Origin: Streptomyces polyasparticus
GTDB taxonomy: Bacteria; Actinomycetota; Actinomycetes; Streptomycetales; Streptomycetaceae
Reading direction: 5' to 3'
Assembly (NCBI RefSeq): GCF_014493765.1
Contig: NZ_JACTVJ010000028.1
Coordinates: forward strand, 1-64,000
Length of the DNA: 64,000 nucleotides
A program made the translations under genes and the position numbers. The notes beneath the pieces were generated by a model. It saw nothing but the letters and a program-made list of their open reading frames with translations. It was not told the origin of the DNA and did not search any database. This document shows, one piece after another, positions 30,713 to 41,313 of this stretch (the stretch's first letter is position 1; each line of letters starts with the position of its first letter).

Positions 30713-30820
30713 GCCTGCGGCGCCTTTCCCCCACCCCGCCCCTTCCCGAAACCGGGGGCGCTGCCCCGGGCCCCGCATCCGAACTTCGTTCGGATCTGCT
30801 CAAACGCCGCAGGGGCTGAA
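30713..30820. repeat. dispersed intergenic hairpin element, copy 2
   Basis: Same layout as the copy at 20349: CTTCCCGAAACCGGGGG, an imperfect CCGGGG/CCCCGG hairpin, then GCATCCGAACTTCGTTCGG and CTCAAACGCCGCAGGGGCTG. The inner hairpin is at 30779-30793. It abuts the stop codon of the CHRD gene on the minus strand. Confidence 0.85.
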
Positions 30821-31867
30821 TCAGTCCTGCACGAAGACGTAATCCGCCTTGTACGGGACCCTCACGATGTCGCCCTGCTCGCAGGCGCCGGACGGAGCCA
30901 CCCCGCCCACCGTGTTCAGCCGCAGAATCTCCGTCGTGTGCGCGAGCAGGCCGTGGGGCTTGCCGGTCTGCTCGGCGTCGAGGGCCAGCTCGGGGATGTT
31001 GGTCTCCCCGTTCGGGGTCCTGGAGATCAGCTTCGCCTTGACCGCGCTGCCGTCGGGGGCGATCCACTGCGGCGTACCGGAGTTCGGCGCCACGAAGGAG
31101 TGGTCGATCCGGCCCGCGAGCACCGCGCGCACATCACGCTGCTGGAACGAGAGGCTGCCGTCCTGGCCCGCCTTGCACTCGTAGATCTGCTCGCCCTTGA
31201 CCACCGCGGCCTGGAAGTTGGCGAGCGCGCGGCGGAAGTCGAACGGGTCGGTGACCTTGTGCAGCTGGCCGCGGACCGCGCCGCCCGGGAACTCCGCGGT
31301 GTGCAGGTTCGCGTAGAAGCCGCCGGGGTTCGCCTTGAGTTCGCCGAGAAGCGCCTGGTCCTTGACGGTGACCGTGCCGGTGGCGCTGTGGCCCTTCGCG
31401 TGCGCGAGGAGCTCGGTGAAGTCGACCTTGATGCCGCCGTTGACGCCCTTGGCGCCCTGGTGGAGGTGGAGTGCGGTCGGCTTGGCCGTGCCGCGCCACT
31501 TCACGGCGAAGGACACCTTGTCGCCGCTGACCTTCACGAACTGCAGGGCCGCGCCGTCCTTGTCGCCGACGGCCTTGCCCTCATTGTTCGGCACCTCGTT
31601 GGCGCCGTTCAGGCTCGCGGCGAGGAGGGTGCCGTCGGTGGTGGTCACGGCCGGGCTGCTGCTGTCCTGGCCGCCGTGTCCCCCTTGGCCCCCGTGGCCC
31701 TTGCCGTGCTGGACGCCCAGCGCCGAACTCGCCTTGCCCTGGCCCCCGTCGGGGCCGCCGTCCGCGACGGCCGGCAGGACCGCGACCGCCAGTGCGGCGG
31801 CCGCGACGGCGGCAGCGGAGGCGATGAGGATCGGACGACGGCTGGTGAATCCACTCGAACTGCCCAT
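30821..31867 (-). CDS. secreted CHRD-DUF3455 fusion protein
   Basis: A 348-residue exported protein. Residues 1-36 form a signal peptide (arginine pair, long Ala/Val core, PAVADG). A Gly/His-rich linker (HGKGHGGQGGHGGQD) follows. Residues about 78-205 are a CHRD domain, a beta-sandwich known from chordin and bacterial surface proteins (LLAASLNGANEVPNNEGKAV, then YANLHTAEFPGGAVRGQL). Residues about 215-345 match DUF3455 (NFQAAVVKGEQIYECKAGQ, GTPQWIAPDGSAVKAK). Function unknown; probably cell-surface or extracellular. The ATG at 31867 is about ten bases after GGGGAG. Confidence 0.82.
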   Translation of the reverse strand: MGSSSGFTSRRPILIASAAAVAAAALAVAVLPAVADGGPDGGQGKASSALGVQHGKGHGGQGGHGGQDSSSPAVTTTDGTLLAASLNGANEVPNNEGKAVGDKDGAALQFVKVSGDKVSFAVKWRGTAKPTALHLHQGAKGVNGGIKVDFTELLAHAKGHSATGTVTVKDQALLGELKANPGGFYANLHTAEFPGGAVRGQLHKVTDPFDFRRALANFQAAVVKGEQIYECKAGQDGSLSFQQRDVRAVLAGRIDHSFVAPNSGTPQWIAPDGSAVKAKLISRTPNGETNIPELALDAEQTGKPHGLLAHTTEILRLNTVGGVAPSGACEQGDIVRVPYKADYVFVQD

Positions 31868-31962
31868 GGCCGGAAATCTCCCCGTATACCGGCTGACACC
31901 CCCTGCGTCAGCTTCTGGGCATGAGTACGGAACAATTCCTGGCTTGGACTCAATCCAGGGAA

Positions 31963-31976
31963 GTGACCTGCGTCAC
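31963..31976. promoter_or_regulatory. Crp-like palindrome upstream of the CHRD gene
   Basis: GTGACCTGCGTCAC is a perfect GTGA-N6-TCAC palindrome about 96-109 bases before the CHRD start. This matches the half-site pattern of Crp/FNR-family operators. Symmetry and position only. Confidence 0.35.
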
Positions 31977-31994
31977 ATGCGGGAGTCCCGGGCC

Positions 31995-33005
31995 TCAGCC
32001 CGCCCGGTGCACGACCGCGTCACACAGCTCCACGAGGGCGGCCTTGGCGTCGCACTCGGGCAGCGGGGCGAGGGCCGCGCGGGCGTCCTCGGCATAGCGC
32101 ACGGTGTCGCGGCGGGCCTGCTCCAGGGCGGGGTGCACCCTCAGGCGGGCCAGCGCCTCGGCGTGCCGGGCGTCGTCGGTGAGGTCGCCGTCGAGCAGCT
32201 CGCACAGGGCGAGGTCGTCGGGGCGGCCGTACTGGGCGGCCTGGGCGCGCAGATGCAGGACCGGCAGCGTGGGGATGCCCTCGCGCAGGTCCGTGCCGGG
32301 GGTCTTGCCGGACTCGTGCGAGTCCGAGGCGATGTCCAGGACGTCGTCGGCCAGCTGGAAGGCGACGCCGAGGCGCTCGCCGTACTGCGTGAGCACGTCC
32401 ACGACCGTCTCGTCGGCGCCCGACATCATCGCGCCGAAGCGGCCGGAGACCGCGATCAGCGAACCGGTCTTGCCGGCGATCACATCGAGGTAGTGGTCCA
32501 CCGGGTCGCGGCCGTCGCGCGGGCCCGCGGTCTCCAGGATCTGGCCGGTGACCAGGCGCTCGAAGGCCTCGGCCTGGATGCGGACGGCCTCGGGGCCGAG
32601 GTCGGCCAGGATGTGCGAGGCGCGGGCGAAGAGGAAGTCGCCGGTGAGCACCGCGACGGAGTTGCCCCAGCGGGTGTTGGCGCTGGGCACGCCGCGGCGG
32701 ACGTCCGCCTCGTCCATCACGTCGTCGTGGTACAGCGTCGCGAGATGCGTCAGCTCGACGACGACCGCGGACGGTACGACACCCGGCGCGTGCGGATCGC
32801 CGAACTGGGCGGCCAGCATGACCAGGAGCGGCCGGAAGCGCTTGCCGCCGGCCCGTACGAGATGCTGCGCGGCCTCCGTGATGAACGGGACCTCGCTCTT
32901 GGTGGCCTCGAGGAGACCCTCCTCGACAGCAGCCAACCCGGCCTGGACATCGGCTTCGAGGGCCTGGTCCCGCACGCTCAGCCCGAACGGCCCGACGACG
33001 GTCAC
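31995..33005 (-). CDS. long-chain polyprenyl diphosphate synthase
   Basis: A 336-residue all-alpha prenyltransferase. First aspartate-rich motif LYHDDVMDEADVRRG (Asp94-Asp98), second motif FQLADDVLDI (Asp220-Asp224), and GGKRFRPLLVML at about 53-64. The residue five before the first motif is alanine, which leaves the chain-elongation tunnel open and favours long products. It should extend farnesyl or geranylgeranyl diphosphate with isopentenyl diphosphate to make the menaquinone side chain. The GTG at 33005 follows AGGAGAA. The gene lies between the two nuo operons. Confidence 0.93.
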   Translation of the reverse strand: MTVVGPFGLSVRDQALEADVQAGLAAVEEGLLEATKSEVPFITEAAQHLVRAGGKRFRPLLVMLAAQFGDPHAPGVVPSAVVVELTHLATLYHDDVMDEADVRRGVPSANTRWGNSVAVLTGDFLFARASHILADLGPEAVRIQAEAFERLVTGQILETAGPRDGRDPVDHYLDVIAGKTGSLIAVSGRFGAMMSGADETVVDVLTQYGERLGVAFQLADDVLDIASDSHESGKTPGTDLREGIPTLPVLHLRAQAAQYGRPDDLALCELLDGDLTDDARHAEALARLRVHPALEQARRDTVRYAEDARAALAPLPECDAKAALVELCDAVVHRAG

Positions 33006-33314
33006 GAGGGGTTCTCCTGTCTGCTGACGAACACAAGGTCGGTCATGCGGCACTCACACGGTCGATGACACGGTTTGTCGATGTGTCGCTGCCATCACTC
33101 AAGTCAGCGTATCCGGTCGCGTTTCGATCACAGCGAGCGCCTGCCCGGTCGCAAGCCGCTCAGACTGCGGTCTTGTGGGCGTTGGGGCGAAACGCCCGAA
33201 GTAAAGGGCAGGTAACGTTCGGCTTGAGCTCTCCTTGACCCTCGCTGTCACGTCTCACCGCCTCTGCCGAGTACGCCGCATCGCCCGCTCTCCGGGTACC
33301 ACGCATGGGCCGGA
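33006..33314. other. intergenic stretch upstream of the prenyltransferase
   Basis: About 309 bases without a recognisable gene. It should contain the promoter of the prenyltransferase. A small hairpin GGGCG-AAA-CGCCC lies at 33185-33197. No other structure stands out. Confidence 0.4.
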
Positions 33315-34121
33315 TCAGACGAAGAGTCTTTCCAGGACGGCCGCGATGCCGTCCTCCTCGTTCGAGAAGGTGATCTCGTCGGCCACGGCCTTGAGCTCCT
33401 CATGGGCGTTCGCCATCGCCACGCCGTAGCCGGCCCAGCGGAACATCGGGATGTCGTTGGGCATGTCACCGAACGCGATCGCCGCCTGCGGCGCGATCCC
33501 CATCCGCTCGGCGGCCAGCGCGAGGCCGGTCGCCTTGGTGACGCCCATCGGCTGCAGCTCGACCGTGCCGGGACCGGCCATCGTCACCGTGACCAGGCCC
33601 TCCGCGGCGCTGCGGGCCGCGGCGGCGAGCTCGTCGTCGGTGAGGGAGGCATGGCGCATCAGGACCTTGTTGATCGGGTCCGACCACAGCGCGGCCCGGC
33701 TCGCCACGCGGACCGCGGGCAGCGTGGGGTGCGGCATCTCGTAGCCCGGCTCCATGAGCATCAGGCCTTCCATGCCGTCCTGGTTCACCGCCGCGAAGAC
33801 CTCGCCGACCTCGGCCTCGATCTTGCCGAGGGCCACATCGGCAAGATCGCGGTTCATGGTCAGCGAGCTGACCAGGGTGTTGGCGGCTGCGTCGTAGACC
33901 TGCGCGCCCTGGCCGCAGACCGCGAGGCCCCGGTAGTCGAGCTCGAGCAGCAGATGGCGCACCTGGGGCACGGGCCGGCCCGTGACGACGATGTGCCGGG
34001 CGCCTGCCTCGGCCGCCCGGCTCAGCGCGGCGCGCGAGCGGGCGGAGACGGTGTCGCCGTGCCGCAGCAGGGTGCCGTCGAGGTCGGTGGCGATCAGGGC
34101 GTACGCGGATGGTCTTGCCAT
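33315..34121 (-). CDS. Cof-type HAD-superfamily phosphatase
   Basis: A 268-residue HAD hydrolase. Motif I ATDLDGTLLR gives the nucleophile Asp13 and acid/base Asp15, motif II is VVTGRPVPQV, and motif IV AFGDMPNDIPMF binds magnesium. A C2-type cap lies between motifs II and III, as in Cof/YbiV-type sugar-phosphate or flavin-phosphate phosphatases. Substrate unknown. Start at the ATG at 34121; divergent from fahA across 190 bases. Confidence 0.92.
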   Translation of the reverse strand: MARPSAYALIATDLDGTLLRHGDTVSARSRAALSRAAEAGARHIVVTGRPVPQVRHLLLELDYRGLAVCGQGAQVYDAAANTLVSSLTMNRDLADVALGKIEAEVGEVFAAVNQDGMEGLMLMEPGYEMPHPTLPAVRVASRAALWSDPINKVLMRHASLTDDELAAAARSAAEGLVTVTMAGPGTVELQPMGVTKATGLALAAERMGIAPQAAIAFGDMPNDIPMFRWAGYGVAMANAHEELKAVADEITFSNEEDGIAAVLERLFV

Positions 34122-34311
34122 GGCTCCAGGATACGGAGATACCAACAAACCAAGGAAAAAAGGACTTTGGCTTACGGGAACGCCCTTGACCCCAGCGGCC
34201 GCAAGGGCCCCGAGCGTAGCGGCCCCGAGGCTCCGGGCACACACTGCCGCGGGGCCGGTCCGCACTTGTACGGTGTGGCCAACCTGCACATGGAAAGCGA
34301 GGCAGCGTCCC

Positions 34312-35541
34312 ATGCCCGAGCCCACCCCGCTCGATCTCCCCGAAGGCCACCCCTTCGGTCCGCACAACCTGCCCTATGGCGTCTTCTCCCTGCCCACCGC
34401 GAGCGGTGAACCGCTGCGCAGGGTCGGCGTACGCCTCGGCGACCGTGTCCTGGACGCCGGTGCGGCCGCGCACGCGCTCGGTTCGCCGTATGCGTCGCTG
34501 CTCGCCCAGCCTTCGCTGAACCCGCTGCTCGCCGCGGGCCGGCAGACCTGGCGGGATGTGCGCAGGGCGCTGACCGCGTGGGTGACGGTGCCCGCGCACC
34601 GCGAGGTCGTGGAACCGCTCCTGCACCCGCTGGACACGGTCGAGCTGCACCTCCCCTTCGAGGTCGCGGACTACGTGGACTTCTATGCGAGCGAGCACCA
34701 CGCGACCAACCTGGGCCGGATGTTCCGCCCGGACGGGGACGCGCTGCTGCCCAACTGGAAGCATCTGCCGGTGGGTTACCACGGCCGGGCCGGCACCGTC
34801 GTGGTGTCGGGCACCGATGTGGTGCGGCCGAGCGGCCAGCGCAAGGCGCCCTCGGACGCGGCGCCGGGCTTCGGCCCTTCGGCCAAGATGGACATCGAGG
34901 CCGAGGTGGGCTTCGTGGTCGGCGCCCCGTCGGCGATGGGCTCGCCGGTGCCGCTGTCCTCCTTCCGCGATCACGTCTTCGGTCTCTGTCTGCTCAACGA
35001 CTGGTCGGCGCGCGACATCCAGCCCTGGGAGTACGTGCCGCTCGGTCCGCATGTCGCCAAGTCCTTCGCCACGTCGGTCTCCGCGTGGATCACCCCGCTG
35101 GAAGCCCTGGACTCGGCCCGTGCGCCGCTGCCGGCGCGCGATGTTCCGGTGCTGCCGTACCTCGACGACTCCGGTGAGGAGGAGCCCGGCGGCTACGACC
35201 TGCGGATCACGGTCAAGCTCAACGGCGAGGTCATCTCCGAGCCCCCGTACTCCGGCATGTACTGGTCGCCCGCGCAGATGCTCGCCCATATGACGGTCGG
35301 CGGCGCATCGCTGCGCACCGGTGACCTGTACGGCTCGGGCACGGTCAGCGGTCCCGAGCTGCACCAGCGCGGCTCGCTGATCGAGCTCACCTGGAACGGC
35401 ACCCAGCCCCTCGAACTCCCCTCCGGCAAGCGCACCTTCCTCGAGGACGGCGACGAGGTCACCCTCACGGCCTGGGCGCCCGGCCCGGACGGCGTACGGG
35501 TCGGGCTCGGCGAGGTGACGGGCAGGATCGTGGCGGGCTGA
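34312..35541 (+). CDS. fahA: fumarylacetoacetase
   Basis: A 409-residue FAH enzyme hydrolysing fumarylacetoacetate to fumarate and acetoacetate, the last step of tyrosine/homogentisate breakdown. The N-terminal domain is FGPHNLPYGVFSLP. The catalytic domain includes YVDFYASEHHATNLGRMFRP, WKHLPVGYHGRAGT and LLNDWSARDIQPWEYVPLG, with the metal-binding acidic residues and active-site His in these blocks. Start at the ATG at 34312, about ten bases after GCGAGGC. No other tyrosine-catabolic gene adjoins it in this window. Confidence 0.94.
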   Translation: MPEPTPLDLPEGHPFGPHNLPYGVFSLPTASGEPLRRVGVRLGDRVLDAGAAAHALGSPYASLLAQPSLNPLLAAGRQTWRDVRRALTAWVTVPAHREVVEPLLHPLDTVELHLPFEVADYVDFYASEHHATNLGRMFRPDGDALLPNWKHLPVGYHGRAGTVVVSGTDVVRPSGQRKAPSDAAPGFGPSAKMDIEAEVGFVVGAPSAMGSPVPLSSFRDHVFGLCLLNDWSARDIQPWEYVPLGPHVAKSFATSVSAWITPLEALDSARAPLPARDVPVLPYLDDSGEEEPGGYDLRITVKLNGEVISEPPYSGMYWSPAQMLAHMTVGGASLRTGDLYGSGTVSGPELHQRGSLIELTWNGTQPLELPSGKRTFLEDGDEVTLTAWAPGPDGVRVGLGEVTGRIVAG

Positions 35542-35551
35542 CCCGGCCACC

Positions 35552-35574
35552 GCCCCGCACGGTGAGCGCGGGGC
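35552..35574. terminator. hairpin between fahA and recQ
   Basis: GCCCCGC and GCGGGGC arms with a 9-base loop, 11 bases after the fahA stop and in the gap between convergent genes. Confidence 0.5.
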
Positions 35575-35670
35575 CGCCCGCCGCAGCATCCGGCACCTCT
35601 TCGCCCGCCGACCGCTGCGGCACCTGGCACCGGCGTCCGGTCCGTCCCCGTACGGACCGGGCGCCGAGGG

Positions 35671-37605
<1,935 letters not shown>

Positions 37606-37684
37606 CCTTTTGTCCCCCCGTGTGTCATGGGTCGTCTTTCGACCACGCCCCTCACGATAGGGGTTCGCTCCGACACGTCTGAAG

Positions 37685-37706
37685 TTATCCACAGGGCTGT
37701 GGACGG
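37685..37706. promoter_or_regulatory. pair of inverted DnaA-box-like sites upstream of recQ
   Basis: TTATCCACA is followed four bases later by TGTGGACGG, the complement of CCGTCCACA, making an inverted pair of DnaA-box-like nonamers 80 bases before the recQ start. A similar pair occurs at 39654-39674. Binding is inferred from consensus only. Confidence 0.35.
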
Positions 37707-37776
37707 TCCGTCGCGGTCGGCGTGCTTCGGCGCTCCGCGGCGGGGGCGGGCGTGCGGGGGTGACGCCCACGCCCAG

Positions 37777-37938
37777 TGCCTGCAGGGGCTCCGCCCCCTG
37801 CACCCCGGGATGCTCCGCCGCTCCGCGGCAGCGCAGGGTGCCGGGCTGACGCCCGCACCCCGGCCCGCGGGGGCTCCGCCCCCCTGCACCCCCGCATCCG
37901 AACTTCGTTCGGATCGCCTCAAACGCCGGCGGGGCTGA
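37777..37938. repeat. dispersed intergenic hairpin element, copy 3 (expanded)
   Basis: The longest copy: two CGGGGGCTCCGCCCCC-like hairpins (near 37787 and 37870), then GCATCCGAACTTCGTTCGG and CTCAAACGCCGGCGGGGCTG. The inner hairpin at 37898-37912 is identical to that of copy 2. It lies between the recQ promoter and the end of the complete nuo operon. Confidence 0.85.
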
Positions 37939-38019
37939 GTGCGCCGCAGGGGCTGCAACAGCACGACCGCCCGGCACCCCCGAAGGGACACCGGGCGGTT
38001 GCAGCACGCAGCCGGATCG

Positions 38020-39687
38020 TCAGCGGACGAAGACTCCCGCCTGGTTGGCCAGATCCAGGAAGTACTGCGGAGCCACGCCCAGAACCAGCGTGACGGCCAC
38101 GCCGACGCCGATCGCCGTCATGGTCAGCGGGGACGGGACCGCCACCGTCGGACCCTCCGGCTTGGGCTCGCTGAAGAACATCAGGACGATGACCCGGATG
38201 TAGAAGAAGGCCGCGATGGCCGACGAGATCACACCGACCACGACCAGCGCTCCCGCGCCGCCCTCCGCCGCCGCCTTGAACACCGCGAACTTGCCGGCGA
38301 AGCCGGACGTCAGCGGGATGCCCGCGAAGGCGAGCAGGAAGACCGCGAAGACCGCGGCCACCAGCGGTGAACGGCGGCCCAGGCCCGCCCACTTGGACAG
38401 GTGCGTCGCCTCGCCGCCCGCGTCCCGCACCAGCGTGACCACGGCGAAGGCGCCGATCGTCACGAAGGAGTACGCGCCCAGGTAGAACAGCACCGAGGAG
38501 ATGCCGTCCGGGGTCGTCGCGATGACACCGGCCAGGATGAAGCCCGCATGCGCGATCGAGGAGTAGGCGAGCAGCCGCTTGATGTCCGTCTGCGTGATCG
38601 CGACGATCGCGCCGAGCAGCATCGTGGCGATGGCCACGCCCCACATGACCGGACGCCAGTCCCAGCGCAGGCCCGGCAGGACCACGTAGAGGAGACGCAG
38701 CAGGGCGCCGAACGCCGCGACCTTCGTGGCCGCCGCCATGAAGCCGGTGACCGGGGTCGGGGCGCCCTGGTAGACGTCCGGGGTCCACATGTGGAACGGG
38801 ACCGCGCCGACCTTGAAGAGCAGGCCCATCAGGATCAGGGCGGCGCCGATCAGGAGCAGCGCGTCGTTGCCCATCGTGCCCGCGAGCGCCGGGTTCACGT
38901 TCTGCACGGTGCCGTCGACGACGTCCGCGATGCCGGCGTACGAGACCGTCCCCGCGTAGCCGTACAGGAGGGCGATGCCGAAGAGCAGGAACGCCGAGGA
39001 GAACGCGCCGAGCAGGAAGTACTTCACCGCGGCTTCCTGCGACATGAGGCGCTTGCGGCGGGCGAGCGCGCACAGCAGGTACAGCGGGAGCGAGAAGACT
39101 TCCAGGGCGATGAACAGCGTCAGGAGGTCGTTCGCCGAGGGGAAGACCAGCATGCCGCCGATGGCGAACAGGGCGAGCGGGAAGACCTCCGTGGTGGTGA
39201 ACCCGGCCCGCACCGCGGCCTTTTCGCTGTCGCTGCCGGGCACGGACGCGGCCTGCGCGGCGAAGGAGTCGACCCGGTTGCCGTGCGCCTCCGGATCGAG
39301 CCTGCGCTCGGCGAAGGTGAAGATCGCGACGAGGCCGGCAAGCAGGATCGTGCCCTGCAGGAAGAGCGCCGGACCGTCGACCGCGAGCGCACCCATCGCC
39401 ACGATCCCGGACGACGTGGTGCCGCGTCCGTCGGCCGCGAGCGCCACCACCGCGGCGAACGCGGCGACGAGGGCGACAACCGAGAGGAAGAGCTGCACGT
39501 AGTAGCGGGACTTCCGCGGTACGAACGCCTCGATCAGGATGCCGAGAATCGCCGCACCGATCACGATCAGCGTGGGAGCGATCAGGCTGTACTCGATCTG
39601 CGGGGAGTCGATCTTGGCGACCGGCTCCGCCGCGGTGGCCCAGAGGCCGTTGGTTGTCCACAGGCTGTGGACGGCAGTCGCGCTCAC
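38020..39687 (-). CDS. nuoN: NADH-quinone oxidoreductase subunit N
   Basis: A 555-residue antiporter-like subunit, last gene of the complete nuo operon. Core blocks are LFIALEVFSLPLYLLCAL, FKVGAVPFHMWTPDVYQGAP and RLLAYSSIAHAGFILAGV. About 14 hydrophobic segments and a charged loop insertion near residues 130-160. The GTG start overlaps the nuoM stop by GTGA. A dispersed hairpin element lies downstream, with no clear terminator. Confidence 0.96.
   Translation of the reverse strand: MSATAVHSLWTTNGLWATAAEPVAKIDSPQIEYSLIAPTLIVIGAAILGILIEAFVPRKSRYYVQLFLSVVALVAAFAAVVALAADGRGTTSSGIVAMGALAVDGPALFLQGTILLAGLVAIFTFAERRLDPEAHGNRVDSFAAQAASVPGSDSEKAAVRAGFTTTEVFPLALFAIGGMLVFPSANDLLTLFIALEVFSLPLYLLCALARRKRLMSQEAAVKYFLLGAFSSAFLLFGIALLYGYAGTVSYAGIADVVDGTVQNVNPALAGTMGNDALLLIGAALILMGLLFKVGAVPFHMWTPDVYQGAPTPVTGFMAAATKVAAFGALLRLLYVVLPGLRWDWRPVMWGVAIATMLLGAIVAITQTDIKRLLAYSSIAHAGFILAGVIATTPDGISSVLFYLGAYSFVTIGAFAVVTLVRDAGGEATHLSKWAGLGRRSPLVAAVFAVFLLAFAGIPLTSGFAGKFAVFKAAAEGGAGALVVVGVISSAIAAFFYIRVIVLMFFSEPKPEGPTVAVPSPLTMTAIGVGVAVTLVLGVAPQYFLDLANQAGVFVR
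39654..39674. promoter_or_regulatory. pair of inverted DnaA-box-like sites inside nuoN
   Basis: TTGTCCACA (the Streptomyces consensus DnaA box) is followed three bases later by TGTGGACGG. It lies within codons 5-12 of nuoN, so the match may be coincidental codon use; the same arrangement recurs 2 kb away upstream of recQ. Confidence 0.3.
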
Positions 39688-41309
39688 TTGGCCGCCACCT
39701 CCGGCTCAGGGTCGGGAGTCTTGTCCCCGGGATAGACGTCGGACAGCGTGTCCTTGACCGCCGGATTGACCAGGTCGGTCACCGGCTTCGGGTACACGCC
39801 GAGGAATACGAGGAGCACGATCAGCGGTCCGACGACGAGCAGTTCGCGCAGCTTGAGGTCCGGCATCTTCGCGACTTCCAGCTTCACCGGGCCCGTCATG
39901 GTCCGCTGGTAGAGGACCAGCGAGTACAGCGCGCCGAGCACGATGCCGAAGGTGGCGATGATGCCGATGACCGGGTAGCGCGTGAACGTGCCGACCAGGA
40001 CCAGGAATTCGCTGACGAACGGGGCGAGCCCCGGCAGCGACAGCGTGGCGAGGGAGCCGATCAGGAAGGTGCCGGCCAGGACCGGCGCCACCTTCTGCGC
40101 CCCTCCGTAGTCCGCGATGAGCCGCGAACCGCGCCGGGAGATCAGGAATCCGGCGACCAGCATCAACGCGGCCGTCGAAATACCGTGGTTGACCATGTAG
40201 AGCGTCGCGCCGGACTGGCCCTGGGTGGTCATCGCGAAGATGCCCATGATGATGAACCCGAAGTGCGAGATCGACGCGTACGCCACCAGGCGCTTGATGT
40301 CCCGCTGACCGACCGCGAGCAGCGCCCCGTACACGATGGAGATCAGGGCGAGGACGAGAATGACCGGCGTCGCCCACTCCGATGCGCCCGGGAAGAGCTG
40401 CAGACAGAAGCGGAGCATCGCGAAGGTGCCCACCTTGTCGACCACTGCCGTGATCAGTACGGCGACCGGGGCCGTGGCCTCGCCCATCGCGTTCGGCAGC
40501 CAGGTGTGCAGCGGCCACAGCGGGGCCTTCACCGCGAAGGCGAAGAAGAAGCCGAGGAAGAGCAGGCGCTCGGTGTTGGTCGCCATCTCCAGCTCGCCGG
40601 AGGCCCGGAGCGAGGCGATCTCGGAGAGGGAGAAGGTCCCGGCCACCACATAGAGCCCGATCACCGCGGCCAGCATGATCAGGCCGCCGACCAGGTTGTA
40701 GAGCAGGAACTTCACGGCCGCGTACGAGCGTTGGGCCGCTGCGTTCTCGTCCGAGCCGGCGTGGGCGCGGTCGCCGAAGCCGCCGATGAGGAAGTACATC
40801 GGGATGAGCATGGCTTCGAACAGGATGTAGAAGAGGAAGACGTCGGTGGCCTCGAAGGAGAGGATCACCATCGCTTCCACCATCAGGATCAGGGCGAAGA
40901 AGCCCTGCGTCGGGCGCCAGCGGCCCGCAGCAACGCTGCTATCAGTTGCAGTGCCCGTCTCCTGCGGGTCCGCGTCGTGCCAGCCCGCCACGATGATGAA
41001 CGGGATGAGCAGGGCGGTGAGGCCGATGAGGGCCACGCCGATGCCGTCCACGCCCAGTTCGTAGCGGACCCCGAAGTCCGCGATCCAGGAGTGCGATTCG
41101 GTCAGCTGGTAGCGGTCCTCGGCGCCGGTGTTGAACCGGATGCCGACGGCCACCGCGAGCGCCAGCGTGACCAGGGAGAAGAACAGCGCGAGCCATTTGG
41201 CCGCGGTGCGCTTGGCTGCGGGTACGGCGGCGGTGGCGATCGCGCCGAGCGCCGGTACCGCGGCCGTCGCCGTCAGCAGGGGAAAGCCTGCGTTCACTAC
41301 GTCGGACAT
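39684..41309 (-). CDS. nuoM: NADH-quinone oxidoreductase subunit M
   Basis: A 541-residue antiporter-like proton-pumping subunit. Diagnostic blocks: [20 protein letters not shown] with the conserved Glu, KAPLWPLHTWLPNAMGEATA with the conserved Lys, and IKRLVAYASISHFGFIIMGI. The start is the ATG at 41309. It follows nuoL by four bases. Confidence 0.96.
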   Translation of the reverse strand: MSDVVNAGFPLLTATAAVPALGAIATAAVPAAKRTAAKWLALFFSLVTLALAVAVGIRFNTGAEDRYQLTESHSWIADFGVRYELGVDGIGVALIGLTALLIPFIIVAGWHDADPQETGTATDSSVAAGRWRPTQGFFALILMVEAMVILSFEATDVFLFYILFEAMLIPMYFLIGGFGDRAHAGSDENAAAQRSYAAVKFLLYNLVGGLIMLAAVIGLYVVAGTFSLSEIASLRASGELEMATNTERLLFLGFFFAFAVKAPLWPLHTWLPNAMGEATAPVAVLITAVVDKVGTFAMLRFCLQLFPGASEWATPVILVLALISIVYGALLAVGQRDIKRLVAYASISHFGFIIMGIFAMTTQGQSGATLYMVNHGISTAALMLVAGFLISRRGSRLIADYGGAQKVAPVLAGTFLIGSLATLSLPGLAPFVSEFLVLVGTFTRYPVIGIIATFGIVLGALYSLVLYQRTMTGPVKLEVAKMPDLKLRELLVVGPLIVLLVFLGVYPKPVTDLVNPAVKDTLSDVYPGDKTPDPEPEVAAK

Positions 41310-41313
41310 CGGA

